Positions 1-7,308 of a DNA stretch of 64,000 bases are shown here, piece after piece; the first letter of the stretch is position 1, and each line of letters begins with the position of its first letter. Origin of the DNA: UBA4465 sp002292365. Lineage in GTDB: Bacteria > Bacteroidota > Bacteroidia > Cytophagales > Cyclobacteriaceae. The DNA is taken from assembly GCA_943788615.1 (NCBI GenBank), contig CALSQY010000001.1:558001-622000 (forward strand), given 5' to 3'. The translations under genes and the position numbers were made by a program. The notes beneath the pieces were generated by a model. The model ran no database searches, had not been told where the DNA came from, and saw nothing but the letters and a program-made list of their open reading frames with translations.

Positions 1-133
1 TTTGTGTTAGATTTTCACGATAATTACTTCCTTCTTTGGCTTTGATGAAGGTAAGTCTCAGGTACATGTTATTATCTTGTCCCCATACATTTAGGCAGAA
101 GCAGATGGATAAAGTAAGTATTAAATATTTCAT
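1..133 (-). CDS. Secreted protein, N-terminal part only (runs off the window)
   Basis: On the minus strand an open frame starts with ATG at 133 and continues out of the left edge. The 44 visible residues begin with a typical signal peptide (MKYLILTLSICFCLNVWGQ), with a Sec cleavage site likely just before or after the Gln, so the product should be exported. The mature start (DNNMYLRLTFIKAKEG) suggests a small soluble domain opening with a beta strand. The next gene upstream on the same strand (402-1124) is also a small exported protein, and the two could form a transcription unit. No function can be assigned from the visible part. Confidence 0.7.
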   Translation of the reverse strand, partial: MKYLILTLSICFCLNVWGQDNNMYLRLTFIKAKEGSNYRENLTQ

Positions 134-401
134 TGAAAGAATCTTTTGGTTCTAATATATTACATCCTTTGGAATCGATCAAAAGTTTCAGCAAAAAATG
201 AACGTATGTCGAATAAGGGCTTTATAAATGAATCCTTAATACAAGGATTCAAGAAGTCTTTTCAAAGATTTATTTGGGATAATGTCTGGCTCTTTTTCAT
301 ATGCCCATCAGCATAAAAACGGGGACTTGATCGTCAACTTTTCATATAAATATTGACTGGTTTGAACTGAATTCTTGAGTTCAATCAGATACTCAGACCC
401 A

Positions 402-1124
402 TTATTTTTGAAGTATCCTTATCTCATCGTATCTACCGTTGGTGTAGGTTTCAAGTACCTCTGCGATATCTCTTCCCCAGCTACCCAAACCATTGATTTC
501 TTCATAACTGGCAGCAAAATTTTCAGGTAGGCCATTGCTTTTTTCAAATCGCGTAAATGATTTAAAAGGATAGACCAATGAGATATCTTCTCCATTTTCA
601 GAGCGGAAAGGGCTGACATATACCCGACGTACTATGGGTGCATTTGTGGCGACCAATACTTCTTTAATTTTGGTGATGGCCTCCAGTACTTTTGCCATAC
701 CATTGGCTTTATTGTTCAATTTGAAGGTTCTGATCAAAAGATAATCCGAACTGCCGAATTCTGCTGGCGTATAACTGGCCTCCCAGTGAAGTTTTGCATG
801 TTTAATCTTTTCATCGGTGATGTAGCTTTGAATATTTTTACCCCAGTCTGCCATGTGTGCGGCATCAGGTTTTTGATCTAAATCGGCATAGGTCATAGGT
901 CCATCTAACCAAACAAACTTTCCGGAATTGGGTCCCGTCAAGATACTGTAGAGACTGGCTGCGCTTTTGCCTCCCGTATGATATTTTGCATTATGTAATT
1001 TTACACCTGAGATTAATTTACCCTCTAATTTTTTATTGGGGGTCAGGATTATGTTTTCATAGATCATGGTTTCCTGTGCTATCAAAGAGGTTGAAAACAA
1101 TAAAAATAGGATTAGAAGTCTCAT
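402..1124 (-). CDS. Secreted protein of unknown function, 240 aa
   Basis: The product has a clear signal peptide (MRLLILFLLFSTSLIAQE) ending in the AQ cleavage context common in Bacteroidota, so it is probably periplasmic or secreted. The mature part is soluble, about 220 residues, with no membrane segments, Cys pairs or recognisable catalytic motif. I do not recognise the family. The next gene downstream on the same strand (1-133) also encodes a small exported protein. A 23-bp inverted repeat at 229-251 lies between the two and may act as a weak terminator, although it lacks a T run. The start is the ATG at 1124, directly before the signal peptide. Confidence 0.75.
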   Translation of the reverse strand: MRLLILFLLFSTSLIAQETMIYENIILTPNKKLEGKLISGVKLHNAKYHTGGKSAASLYSILTGPNSGKFVWLDGPMTYADLDQKPDAAHMADWGKNIQSYITDEKIKHAKLHWEASYTPAEFGSSDYLLIRTFKLNNKANGMAKVLEAITKIKEVLVATNAPIVRRVYVSPFRSENGEDISLVYPFKSFTRFEKSNGLPENFAASYEEINGLGSWGRDIAEVLETYTNGRYDEIRILQK

Positions 1125-1306
1125 AGCGTGGTTATTTTAGTGGTTTATTCAATGATTATATAAGTTCTTATTTGTAGTCTTATCTACATAAATGTACCTT
1201 TTCTCATTAGATTTACTTGCCCTCAGTAGGCTTAAAGAATAATATATTCTTCTTTTGATATAGAAACTCAATAAATAAGATCGAAAGGTATTGAAAATTT
1301 TTTAGA

Positions 1307-1708
1307 TTAGGCCTTTCCTCTTTCTAAATACTCTTTGAAATGGATGCCGTTGTCGGGGATATCTCTGGTATATATCCAGGCAATAGTACCTGTATGAAGT
1401 GCAATCTGATGGCGTTCGTGGTCAATAGGGTAGTTTTCAAATTGATCGATCTCAAGAAGGGTTTGCTGATTTATTTCGAATACATCAACCACGATGTGGT
1501 GTCCTTCACCGTTATAGGGAAGGATGCAGGGATAATCGGAAATAATTAAACGATATTTTTTTTGTGTCGTATAAGTGCCTAAGAAGGATGATTTTTGTAG
1601 AAAATGATAATAATTGCCATAGCCTTTTCTCAGGGTGCCATATACTGCCAATTTTATTGTTTGAGGGGTTATTTTGTTTGAATGCGGCTCAATAGGATTC
1701 ATAATCAA
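1307..1708 (-). CDS. Gamma-glutamylcyclotransferase-like (AIG2/GGCT fold) protein
   Basis: Residues 21-29 carry the hallmark substrate-loop motif AVYGTLRKG of the GGCT/AIG2-like family, followed by the expected small beta-barrel pattern over about 110 residues (133 aa in total, normal for the family). Known members convert gamma-glutamyl-amino acids or gamma-glutamylamines to 5-oxoproline, but many bacterial paralogues have no proven substrate. The catalytic acid is probably a Glu in the segment EIDQFENYP around residues 91-99, which matches the family pattern of an acidic residue before an aromatic-rich loop. It is cytoplasmic and stands alone. The exact substrate is not predictable. Confidence 0.85.
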   Translation of the reverse strand: MIMNPIEPHSNKITPQTIKLAVYGTLRKGYGNYYHFLQKSSFLGTYTTQKKYRLIISDYPCILPYNGEGHHIVVDVFEINQQTLLEIDQFENYPIDHERHQIALHTGTIAWIYTRDIPDNGIHFKEYLERGKA

Positions 1709-1776
1709 TAATTAAGCAGTTCTTGTTTGTTAAAAATACATGGATTATTTATAATCTATAATTTTTAGCGCTGCCG

Positions 1777-2235
1777 TTAATGAACCGTTTCTATAAGGTA
1801 TTGAGTACCTCTAAATGTATATGAGCTCCCTGGCGTTTTACCCAACATGGCTTGACCGATGGGAGATAAGGTCGAAAGAGCAAAAACTTTTATATCGGCA
1901 ATGTCCAGGCCCCCAAAGTTGGCACAGAAATAATAAAAATTATTTGATTCTTTGACCAAGGCTCCGAGGCCTACTTTATTGATGGATTTACCAAGGTCGA
2001 TCAAGTCCAAAGCTTTTTTTAGCTTATGGGCTTCAATGAGTTGAACGCCTAACTTTTCTTTTTCAAGTACAATCATGGAGCGTCCAGTTTCATATTTGTC
2101 TCCTGCTGAACTTTTGGTGTCTTCATTTGACGCCTTTTGAAGAGCCATCAATTCTGATTTTAATCTTTCAATTTTTGTTAAAGCGAGATATAAGCATTTT
2201 TGATGGACTTTCAATTTTAGCTCGGCTCCGTCCAT
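1777..2235 (-). CDS. GreA/GreB-like transcription factor family protein
   Basis: This 152-aa protein has an N-terminal helical part (residues 1-70, probably a coiled coil) and a C-terminal domain ending in SPIGQAMLGKTPGSSYTF. That segment matches the C-terminal FKBP-like fold of Gre factors (SPlGqALlGkkvGD). Gre proteins bind the RNA polymerase secondary channel and stimulate cleavage of backtracked transcripts. This short, divergent Bacteroidota type lacks an obvious acidic DxxE tip and may instead be a Gre-like regulator. Its start lies 5 bp downstream of the aldehyde dehydrogenase stop, so the two are probably co-transcribed. Relatives are sometimes mislabelled as 3-oxoacyl-ACP synthase. 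Confidence 0.7.
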   Translation of the reverse strand: MDGAELKLKVHQKCLYLALTKIERLKSELMALQKASNEDTKSSAGDKYETGRSMIVLEKEKLGVQLIEAHKLKKALDLIDLGKSINKVGLGALVKESNNFYYFCANFGGLDIADIKVFALSTLSPIGQAMLGKTPGSSYTFRGTQYLIETVH

Positions 2236-2240
2236 CCTAA

Positions 2241-3779
2241 TTAAAAGTCAAATTTAATTCCTTGTGCCAAGGGAAGTTCTTTTGAATAATTAATTGTATT
2301 GGTTTGCCTTCGCATGTAGGCTTTCCAAGCATCAGAACCGGACTCTCTTCCTCCACCGGTTTCTTTTTCACCGCCAAAGGCCCCTCCTATTTCTGCACCC
2401 GAAGTACCAATGTTTACATTGGCGATCCCACAATCTGAGCCTGCATGAGACAAAAAAAGTTCAGATTCACGTAAATTATTGGTCATGATCGCGGACGATA
2501 GGCCTTGAGGCACATTATTTTGAATTTGAATGGCCTCATCTAGATTTTTGTATTTAGTTAAATACAAGATAGGAGCAAAGGTTTCTTCACGGACCATTTG
2601 ATGATGTGGCGCCATCTCATAAATACAGGGTTTTACATAGCAGCCTGATTCATAACCAGTACCGGTCAATACACCGCCTTCTACCACAACTTTCCCACCT
2701 TCGGCAGCGATCTTCATGCGTGCGGTTTCATAAGCTTTTACTGCATCTTGATCTATGATTGGGCCCATGTGGTATTGTTCATCAAGGGGATTACCAATAG
2801 TAATTTGTTGATAAGCATGGATTAATTTAGATTTCATAGCTTCAAATTGACTCTCATGGATGAGTAGTCTTCGGGTGGAGGTACATCGTTGTCCTGCGGT
2901 ACCGACAGCACCAAAAACAGCACCAGGAATGGCGATTTCAAGGTCTGCGTTTTCGGTGATGATGATGGCATTATTACCTCCCAGTTCTAAAATTGATTTT
3001 CCCAATCGAGCACCCACAGCAGTGGCTACAGATTTTCCCATCCTGGTGGACCCTGTGGCTGAAATCAATGCGATGCGAGGATCTTCAGCCATGGCTTTGC
3101 CAATGATGGCGTCGCCGATGACCAAGCCACAGGTACCTGCAGGAACTTCATTGACTTCGAATATTTTTTGTACTATTTTTTGACAAGCAATGGCTGTTAA
3201 AGGCACTTTTTCTGAGGGCTTCCAAACGCAAACATCTCCACAAACCCAGGCCAGCATGCTGTTCCAGGCCCAAACAGCTACCGGAAAATTAAAGGCTGAA
3301 ATAATACCTACGACTCCCAAAGGATGCCATTGTTCATACATTCTGTGTGCGGGTCGTTCGGAATGAATGGTCAAGCCATAGAGTTGGCGAGACAATCCAA
3401 CGGCAAAGTCACAGATGTCTATCATTTCTTGTACCTCACCTAAACCCTCTTGAAGTGACTTACCCATTTCATAAGAAACCAATTTACCCAGAGCTTCTTT
3501 TTGTTCTCTTAAGGCATTCCCGATTTGACGAACAATTTCACCACGTTGAGGGGCAGGGATTAGTCTCCATGTTGAAAAAGCATCTTGAGCGGCTGTGACC
3601 ACTTGATTGTAATCTGTTTCAGTAGCTAAATTGACCTTACCGATGACGGCTGCATCTACAGGCGAAACAGAGTTGATAGAAGTGCCTTGCGTTGGAATCC
3701 ACTGTGCGCCTATGGCCGCTCCGTAATTTTCTTTTTCAATTTGCAGTTCCGAGAGAAAGGAGGTGTTGATAAGGGTCAT
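2241..3779 (-). CDS. Aldehyde dehydrogenase, ALDH7 (antiquitin-like) type
   Basis: This full-length NAD(P)-dependent aldehyde dehydrogenase has 512 aa. The nucleotide-binding region holds FNFPVAVWAWN and WKPSEKVPLTA, the general-base motif is ELGGNNA (near residue 268), and the catalytic Cys is in AGQRCTSTRR (near residue 300). The C-terminal half carries EETFAPILY and the GGAFGGEKETGGGRESGSDAWK segment that is characteristic of the ALDH7 family. Known relatives oxidise alpha-aminoadipate semialdehyde (piperideine-6-carboxylate) in lysine breakdown. The substrate here is inferred only from the family. It is cytoplasmic and is followed after 5 bp by the Gre-like gene. Confidence 0.9.
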   Translation of the reverse strand: MTLINTSFLSELQIEKENYGAAIGAQWIPTQGTSINSVSPVDAAVIGKVNLATETDYNQVVTAAQDAFSTWRLIPAPQRGEIVRQIGNALREQKEALGKLVSYEMGKSLQEGLGEVQEMIDICDFAVGLSRQLYGLTIHSERPAHRMYEQWHPLGVVGIISAFNFPVAVWAWNSMLAWVCGDVCVWKPSEKVPLTAIACQKIVQKIFEVNEVPAGTCGLVIGDAIIGKAMAEDPRIALISATGSTRMGKSVATAVGARLGKSILELGGNNAIIITENADLEIAIPGAVFGAVGTAGQRCTSTRRLLIHESQFEAMKSKLIHAYQQITIGNPLDEQYHMGPIIDQDAVKAYETARMKIAAEGGKVVVEGGVLTGTGYESGCYVKPCIYEMAPHHQMVREETFAPILYLTKYKNLDEAIQIQNNVPQGLSSAIMTNNLRESELFLSHAGSDCGIANVNIGTSGAEIGGAFGGEKETGGGRESGSDAWKAYMRRQTNTINYSKELPLAQGIKFDF

Positions 3780-3834
3780 ATTTTTTGGGTTTAAGATATG
3801 TATACAAATTAAAGGAATCTCTAGTCTAGAACAT

Positions 3835-3874
3835 AAAAAATCCGATTCTAATTAGAATCGGATTTAGTTTTTTT
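3835..3874. terminator. Bidirectional intrinsic terminator
   Basis: A perfect 28-bp palindrome at 3838-3865 (arms AAATCCGATTCTAA / TTAGAATCGGATTT) is flanked on the minus strand by a run of six T (3835-3840) and on the plus strand by TTTTTTT near 3868-3874. It lies directly downstream of the HtrA stop (minus strand) and upstream of the aldehyde dehydrogenase start, so it most likely ends the htrA transcript. Confidence 0.9.
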
Positions 3875-3885
3875 AGAGAAGCGAA

Positions 3886-5373
3886 TTACCAAGCAATGCC
3901 GTAATACACTTTTTCGCCATTAGGATAGTATCCTGTGATCAGGATGCCATCTCCTTTTACAGTATCCAAATAAATTTTTAACTCTTCTATGTTTTTGATG
4001 ACTCTTTTATCAATCATAGTAATGATAAAGCCGGGTTGAATGCCTGCATTTTTCCATTTCCCTGACCCAATTTCTTTGAATCTAATGCCGCCACTGAGCT
4101 TGAGTTTATCAAGTTCTTTTTCAGATAAATCCTCAAAAGAAGCACCTTCTAAGGTCAGGCGATTAATTGCCTTGACCACCTCCATGGTACCTAGGCTGTT
4201 TTGCAATACTACTGAGACGTCGCGTATTTTTTGATCGCGAATGTATTTGATCCAAACTTCATCTCCTGGACGATTCAATGCTACTTGCTCTTGCAATTCT
4301 GAGGTGTTACTCACAGGTTTCTCATTCACAGCGATGATCACATCTCCAGATTCTAAACCCGCAAGATCAGCAGCGGACTGATTTCCAACCGAAGAAATAT
4401 ATACGCCTCGATTGATCCCTAATCTTTCTTCCTCGGCCAATTTAGCGTTCACATCGCCAATCCTGATCCCCAATAAGGCGCGTTGTACGGTTCCATATTC
4501 TACCAAATCAATATATACCTTTTTGACTAAACTGACGGGCACGGCAAAGGAATAACCCGCATAAGATCCTGTTGGCGACATGATCGCCGTATTGATGCCC
4601 ACGAGTTCCCCCTTTAAATTGACTAGGGCACCACCGCTATTCCCAGGGTTGACGGCGGCATCTGTTTGAATAAAGGATTCAATACTTAAGTCATTGGCAT
4701 TTTTTCTAAGGATATCAATGTTTCTGGCCTTTGCGCTGACAATACCTGCTGTGACGGTGCTATTAAAGGTATAAGGATTACCCACAGCAAGTACCCATTC
4801 TCCGATATTAATTAGATCTGAGTCTCCCCACTCCATGGCAATGAGTTCGGTTTGATCAATTTTTATGACTGCTAAATCTGTGGTTGGATCAATGCCCACC
4901 ACAGATGCTTTGAAGATACGGTTGTCATTTAACAAAACATCAATCTCTTCGGCGCCATCAATGACATGATTGTTGGTAACAATATATCCATCAGAAGATA
5001 CAATAACACCCGAACCTGAACCGGAGCGTTGTCTTTTTTCTCTGGGAACCTCCTCCTCCAAATAATCTCTAAAAAAATGGTATAGTGGATTTTGTTCCAT
5101 ATTATAGTTTGCTGCGACTTTGGTACTGATGTGAACGACCGCAGGTGTTGATTTTCTGGCAGCGGTCACAAAATTGAGACCCTCTGGGACTACTAAAGCT
5201 GTTGTATCAAGCTGATAACTGGCCAAGGCAGCAGGACGATCTGTTTTTTCGTTAACGGCAGGAATTATGATAGACTTTGGATTGGGCTGCATGAGCATAA
5301 AACTACCGAGTGCCAAAAATCCTCCCATGAAGGAAGAGGCTACCATCGCAAAAAAAAATTTTTTTCTAGGCAT
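3886..5373 (-). CDS. HtrA/Deg-type serine protease with two PDZ domains
   Basis: This is a Do-like periplasmic protease of 495 aa. It has an N-terminal membrane anchor or signal segment (residues 5-30), a trypsin-like domain with the triad His136 (TNNHVIDG), Asp166 (TTDLAVIKID) and Ser246 (NPGNSGGAL), and two C-terminal PDZ domains (about residues 300-385 and 400-490). The family degrades or refolds misfolded envelope proteins, and the PDZ domains recognise exposed C-termini. The length and motif order are normal for Bacteroidota Deg proteins. A strong terminator follows at 3835-3874. The next gene upstream on this strand is the stress chaperone Hsp20, but a terminator at 5475-5526 separates them, so they are independent units. 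Confidence 0.95.
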   Translation of the reverse strand: MPRKKFFFAMVASSFMGGFLALGSFMLMQPNPKSIIIPAVNEKTDRPAALASYQLDTTALVVPEGLNFVTAARKSTPAVVHISTKVAANYNMEQNPLYHFFRDYLEEEVPREKRQRSGSGSGVIVSSDGYIVTNNHVIDGAEEIDVLLNDNRIFKASVVGIDPTTDLAVIKIDQTELIAMEWGDSDLINIGEWVLAVGNPYTFNSTVTAGIVSAKARNIDILRKNANDLSIESFIQTDAAVNPGNSGGALVNLKGELVGINTAIMSPTGSYAGYSFAVPVSLVKKVYIDLVEYGTVQRALLGIRIGDVNAKLAEEERLGINRGVYISSVGNQSAADLAGLESGDVIIAVNEKPVSNTSELQEQVALNRPGDEVWIKYIRDQKIRDVSVVLQNSLGTMEVVKAINRLTLEGASFEDLSEKELDKLKLSGGIRFKEIGSGKWKNAGIQPGFIITMIDKRVIKNIEELKIYLDTVKGDGILITGYYPNGEKVYYGIAW

Positions 5374-5474
5374 ATTTTTATAAGTTTATTTCAAATTTAA
5401 AAATTAATGATGTGTAATCTTAATCTCTCAATATAAAAAATGAATCATATGATCCCTTCCTTAACATGATTTAA

Positions 5475-5526
5475 CAAAAAAAACGAAAAATAGGGTCAAA
5501 ACAAGTTCGAAAACCTGTTTTGACCC
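5475..5526 (-). terminator. Intrinsic terminator of hsp20
   Basis: Eleven-bp arms GGGTCAAAACA (5493-5503) and TGTTTTGACCC (5516-5526) form a perfect stem. On the minus strand the stem is followed by a T-rich tract (complement of 5471-5490). It lies 15 bp after the Hsp20 stop codon. Confidence 0.9.
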
Positions 5527-5541
5527 TTTGGTAAATTTGCA

Positions 5542-5973
5542 TTAATTGATTGCGATTGATTTCTTGACCATTTTCTTCACATCCTTGGGGATGTTAATGG
5601 TTAAGATCCCATGGATGTGATGTGCTTCAATTTTGTCTTTGTTGATGTCCTCAGGCAAAGTGAATGATCTGCTGAATGTACCAAAATGACTTTCAATGCT
5701 ATTGAATTTTTTGCCTTCTTCGTTCTTTTCAATGTTACGTTCGCCACTTACGATGATTTGATTTTTTTCTATGGCGATATCGATTTGATCTTTGGGTATC
5801 CCAGGCAGCTGTAGCTGGACCTCAAATGATTTGTCGGTTTCTGCGATATCTACCTTAGGTGTAAATTTTTTAACCAAACGACCACCAGAAAATTCATCAT
5901 TAAAAAACTGATTGATAAAATGATTGAAAGAAGTAGGGCTGTAAACTTCTGAATTGTATTTTAATATTTCCAT
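5542..5973 (-). CDS. Small heat shock protein, Hsp20/alpha-crystallin family
   Basis: This ATP-independent holdase chaperone of 143 aa carries an alpha-crystallin domain (about residues 35-135) with the conserved strands PKVDIAETDKSFEVQLQLPG and SRSFTLPEDINKDKIEA, and a C-terminal I-x-I/V-like tail. The start is set at the ATG at 5973 (MEILKYNSEVY), which matches the usual N-terminus of this family. An in-frame ATG at 6000 would add nine residues and has a GGA-containing stretch upstream, so it cannot be excluded. The 5' region holds two identical operator-like palindromes and a long inverted repeat (6064-6149), which suggests repressor-controlled or structured-RNA-controlled heat or stress induction. 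Confidence 0.93.
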   Translation of the reverse strand: MEILKYNSEVYSPTSFNHFINQFFNDEFSGGRLVKKFTPKVDIAETDKSFEVQLQLPGIPKDQIDIAIEKNQIIVSGERNIEKNEEGKKFNSIESHFGTFSRSFTLPEDINKDKIEAHHIHGILTINIPKDVKKMVKKSIAIN

Positions 5974-6063
5974 TTTTATAATATTTATTGTGTTTAACAT
6001 TTTTGAATATTCCTTTTCAGAATTTATGCCATTCTATTTTTTTTAACTAACAGCCGTATTATT

Positions 6064-6120
6064 ATGACATATTGTCATTATAAGTTAATATTAGATCCAT
6101 AAGTATGACAATATGTCATA
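6064..6120. promoter_or_regulatory. Twin operator-like palindromes upstream of hsp20
   Basis: The 15-mer ATGACAATATGTCAT occurs at 6064-6078 (reading the minus strand) and at 6105-6119 (reading the plus strand), about 40 bp apart. Each is a 6-bp inverted repeat with a 3-bp spacer, the geometry of a dimeric regulator's operator. They lie 64-120 bp upstream of the hsp20 coding region and are not the CIRCE element. The regulator is unknown. Confidence 0.55.
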
Positions 6121-6149
6121 CTTATGGATCTAATATTATGGATCTAATA
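6086..6149. repeat. Perfect 25-bp inverted repeat plus 14-bp tandem repeat
   Basis: Bases 6086-6110 and 6114-6138 are exact reverse complements separated by only three bases (ATA). The right arm is followed by a second copy of its 14-mer TTATGGATCTAATA (6122-6135 and 6136-6149). The inner part of the repeat contains the second operator-like 15-mer. In RNA this would form a very stable hairpin. No T run follows on either strand, so it is not a simple terminator. Confidence 0.85.
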
Positions 6150-6217
6150 ATAGAATTGAAATTACTAGAATAATTTTTTAATGCAAAGGCTTTGCATAAT
6201 TGGATACTCACAATACA

Positions 6218-6250
6218 TTTGCAGTCCTTCTAAAGATTGCATAGATTATG
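6218..6250 (+). promoter_or_regulatory. Promoter of the first tRNA-Asn
   Basis: TTTG at 6218-6221, a 20-bp spacer and TAGATTATG at 6242-6250 fit the Bacteroidota vegetative pattern (TTTG, about 19-21 bp, TAnnTTTG-like). The predicted start is about 15-20 bp before the tRNA. A 17-bp palindrome ATGCAAAGGCTTTGCAT lies further upstream at 6181-6197. Confidence 0.55.
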
Positions 6251-6265
6251 TGATGTGCATGGAAG

Positions 6266-6324
6266 CAAATCATTCCTCCTTAGCTCAGTTGGTTAGAGCA
6301 TCTGACTGTTAATCAGAGGGTCCT
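6266..6324 (+). repeat. Left attachment-site repeat (attL-like)
   Basis: These 59 bases are identical to 16000-16058. They cover 8 bp upstream of the tRNA-Asn and its first 51 bases. The remaining 3' parts of the two tRNA copies differ at only three positions. With the tyrosine recombinase gene inside the far end, this is best read as the duplicated attachment site of the integrated element. Confidence 0.75.
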
Positions 6325-6347
6325 TGGTTCGAGCCCAAGAGGAGGAG
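6274..6347 (+). tRNA. tRNA-Asn (GTT anticodon), first copy
   Basis: This 74-nt cloverleaf has the acceptor stem TCCTCCT/AGGAGGA (7 bp, fully Watson-Crick), D arm GCTC-AGTTGGTTA-GAGC, anticodon arm TCTGA-CTGTTAA-TCAGA with anticodon GTT, T arm CTTGG-TTCGAGC-CCAAG and discriminator G. CCA is not encoded. A promoter precedes it and a terminator follows at 6353-6388. It is the left border of the integrated element. Confidence 0.97.
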
Positions 6348-6352
6348 CATTG

Positions 6353-6388
6353 AAAAGGGTTGTACTTAGTTGTATAACCCTTTTTTAT
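6353..6388 (+). terminator. tRNA-Asn terminator (first copy)
   Basis: The stem GGGTTGTAC (6357-6365) pairs with GTATAACCC (6372-6380) with one G-U pair, is extended by AAAA/TTTT, and is followed by a T run at 6381-6386. It is the transcription stop right after the tRNA. Its sequence differs from the terminator after the second tRNA-Asn. Confidence 0.9.
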
Positions 6389-6418
6389 TTTCAGATTACG
6401 GTTAAATATAGATATTTC

Positions 6419-6440
6419 TTGGCAGTTATTTGGCAGTTAC
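6419..6440 (+). repeat. Paired 11-bp direct repeat, possible recombinase arm sites
   Basis: TTGGCAGTTAT (6419-6429) is followed directly by TTGGCAGTTAC (6430-6440), 72 bp inside the left end of the element. A related TGGCAGTTTAC occurs at 15948-15958, about 40 bp inside the right end. The position near both ends suggests arm-type binding sites for the tyrosine recombinase. This is inference from position only. Confidence 0.45.
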
Positions 6441-6774
6441 TCCAAATCAATTACTTTATTAAAAAAAAAGTATACGTTTTTAAAAAGGCATAAATCTAAA
6501 TAACGACTTATCTAATAGATGAAAATCCTAACATATTCAAGGTATAAATCAGATGTGAATAAATAATTGAGGTTTTTTTATTTTTTTTTCAACCTCTCTA
6601 ATTACTCATAATAAGCATTTAAAACTATCTATTATTGTAGATAACATACTGATTAACAACATATTATAAGGTTATCCACAATAAGTTCTAATAATACTTA
6701 CCATTCTTAATTTTGCATTTTAGCTCATTTGGATTACCTATAGTTGCTTTCATGTTCAACTAACAATTTGAGTA
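6441..6774. other. AT-rich leader of the element with a DnaA box
   Basis: No gene is seen in these 334 bases. They are very AT-rich, contain an exact consensus DnaA box TTATCCACA at 6672-6680, and an inverted repeat TATCTA/TAGATA at 6626-6643 that could be an operator. Lying just upstream of the two replication-type genes, the region probably holds their promoter and perhaps part of a replication origin. Confidence 0.5.
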
Positions 6775-7308
6775 ATGGAAGACAACTTCAATTCTCTCTT
6801 AAATAAAGCTAGAGACGTAGAAGCCTCGGGAGTTTTTGTTCAATATGAAGAACTAAATCTCAAGGGTAATTGGCAATGGATGCTTTGTCCATATCATCAA
6901 GAAAAATCACCTTCATGTAGAATACAAAACCACCATGCACATTGCTTTAGTTGTGAGGCACATTTTGATTCCATAAAGTACTTGCAAGACATACAAAATA
7001 TGACGTTTTACGAGGCTCTAGAATCAATTACGGGAGAGAAAGTAGTGAATAATGGTTGGCAGAATAATCGTCCTTTAGAGAGCGTTAAAATACCCTCATT
7101 TGAGGAGGCTTTAATGAGTGCTAAGGATATGTATCCCTTACTATTCCATATGCTTGTAACAGAGCAAGGATTAATAAATAAGCAAGATATTATAAGCTAT
7201 TTATCTCAATATGAATTTGAGAATTTGAGAACTTCTCAAGTGGGTGGTTCTCATACAATAACAACTCAGTGTAATCAATTTTTAAAAATCATTCAAAAAT
7301 CAAAATAA
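6775..7308 (+). CDS. CHC2 zinc-finger (DnaG N-terminal-like) protein
   Basis: Residues 38-60 carry CPYHQEKSPSCRI and HCFSC, that is C-x2-H ... C-x2-C, the CHC2-type zinc ribbon that DNA primases use to recognise template. The protein is only 177 aa and has no visible TOPRIM catalytic domain, so alone it is not a complete primase. It may load or guide the host DnaG, or serve as a mobile-element accessory. The ATG of the next gene overlaps its stop codon by one base (TAATG), so the two are translationally coupled and form a replication module. The start ATG at 6775 follows a long AT-rich leader. Confidence 0.75.
   Translation: MEDNFNSLLNKARDVEASGVFVQYEELNLKGNWQWMLCPYHQEKSPSCRIQNHHAHCFSCEAHFDSIKYLQDIQNMTFYEALESITGEKVVNNGWQNNRPLESVKIPSFEEALMSAKDMYPLLFHMLVTEQGLINKQDIISYLSQYEFENLRTSQVGGSHTITTQCNQFLKIIQKSK

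Noticed and set aside
2860..3183. Long plus-strand frames inside the aldehyde dehydrogenase and other genes
   Set aside because: They are antisense shadows of genes with clear family motifs.
6181..6197. Palindrome ATGCAAAGGCTTTGCAT as a terminator
   Set aside because: No T run follows on either strand. It may be an operator, but nothing supports that beyond symmetry.
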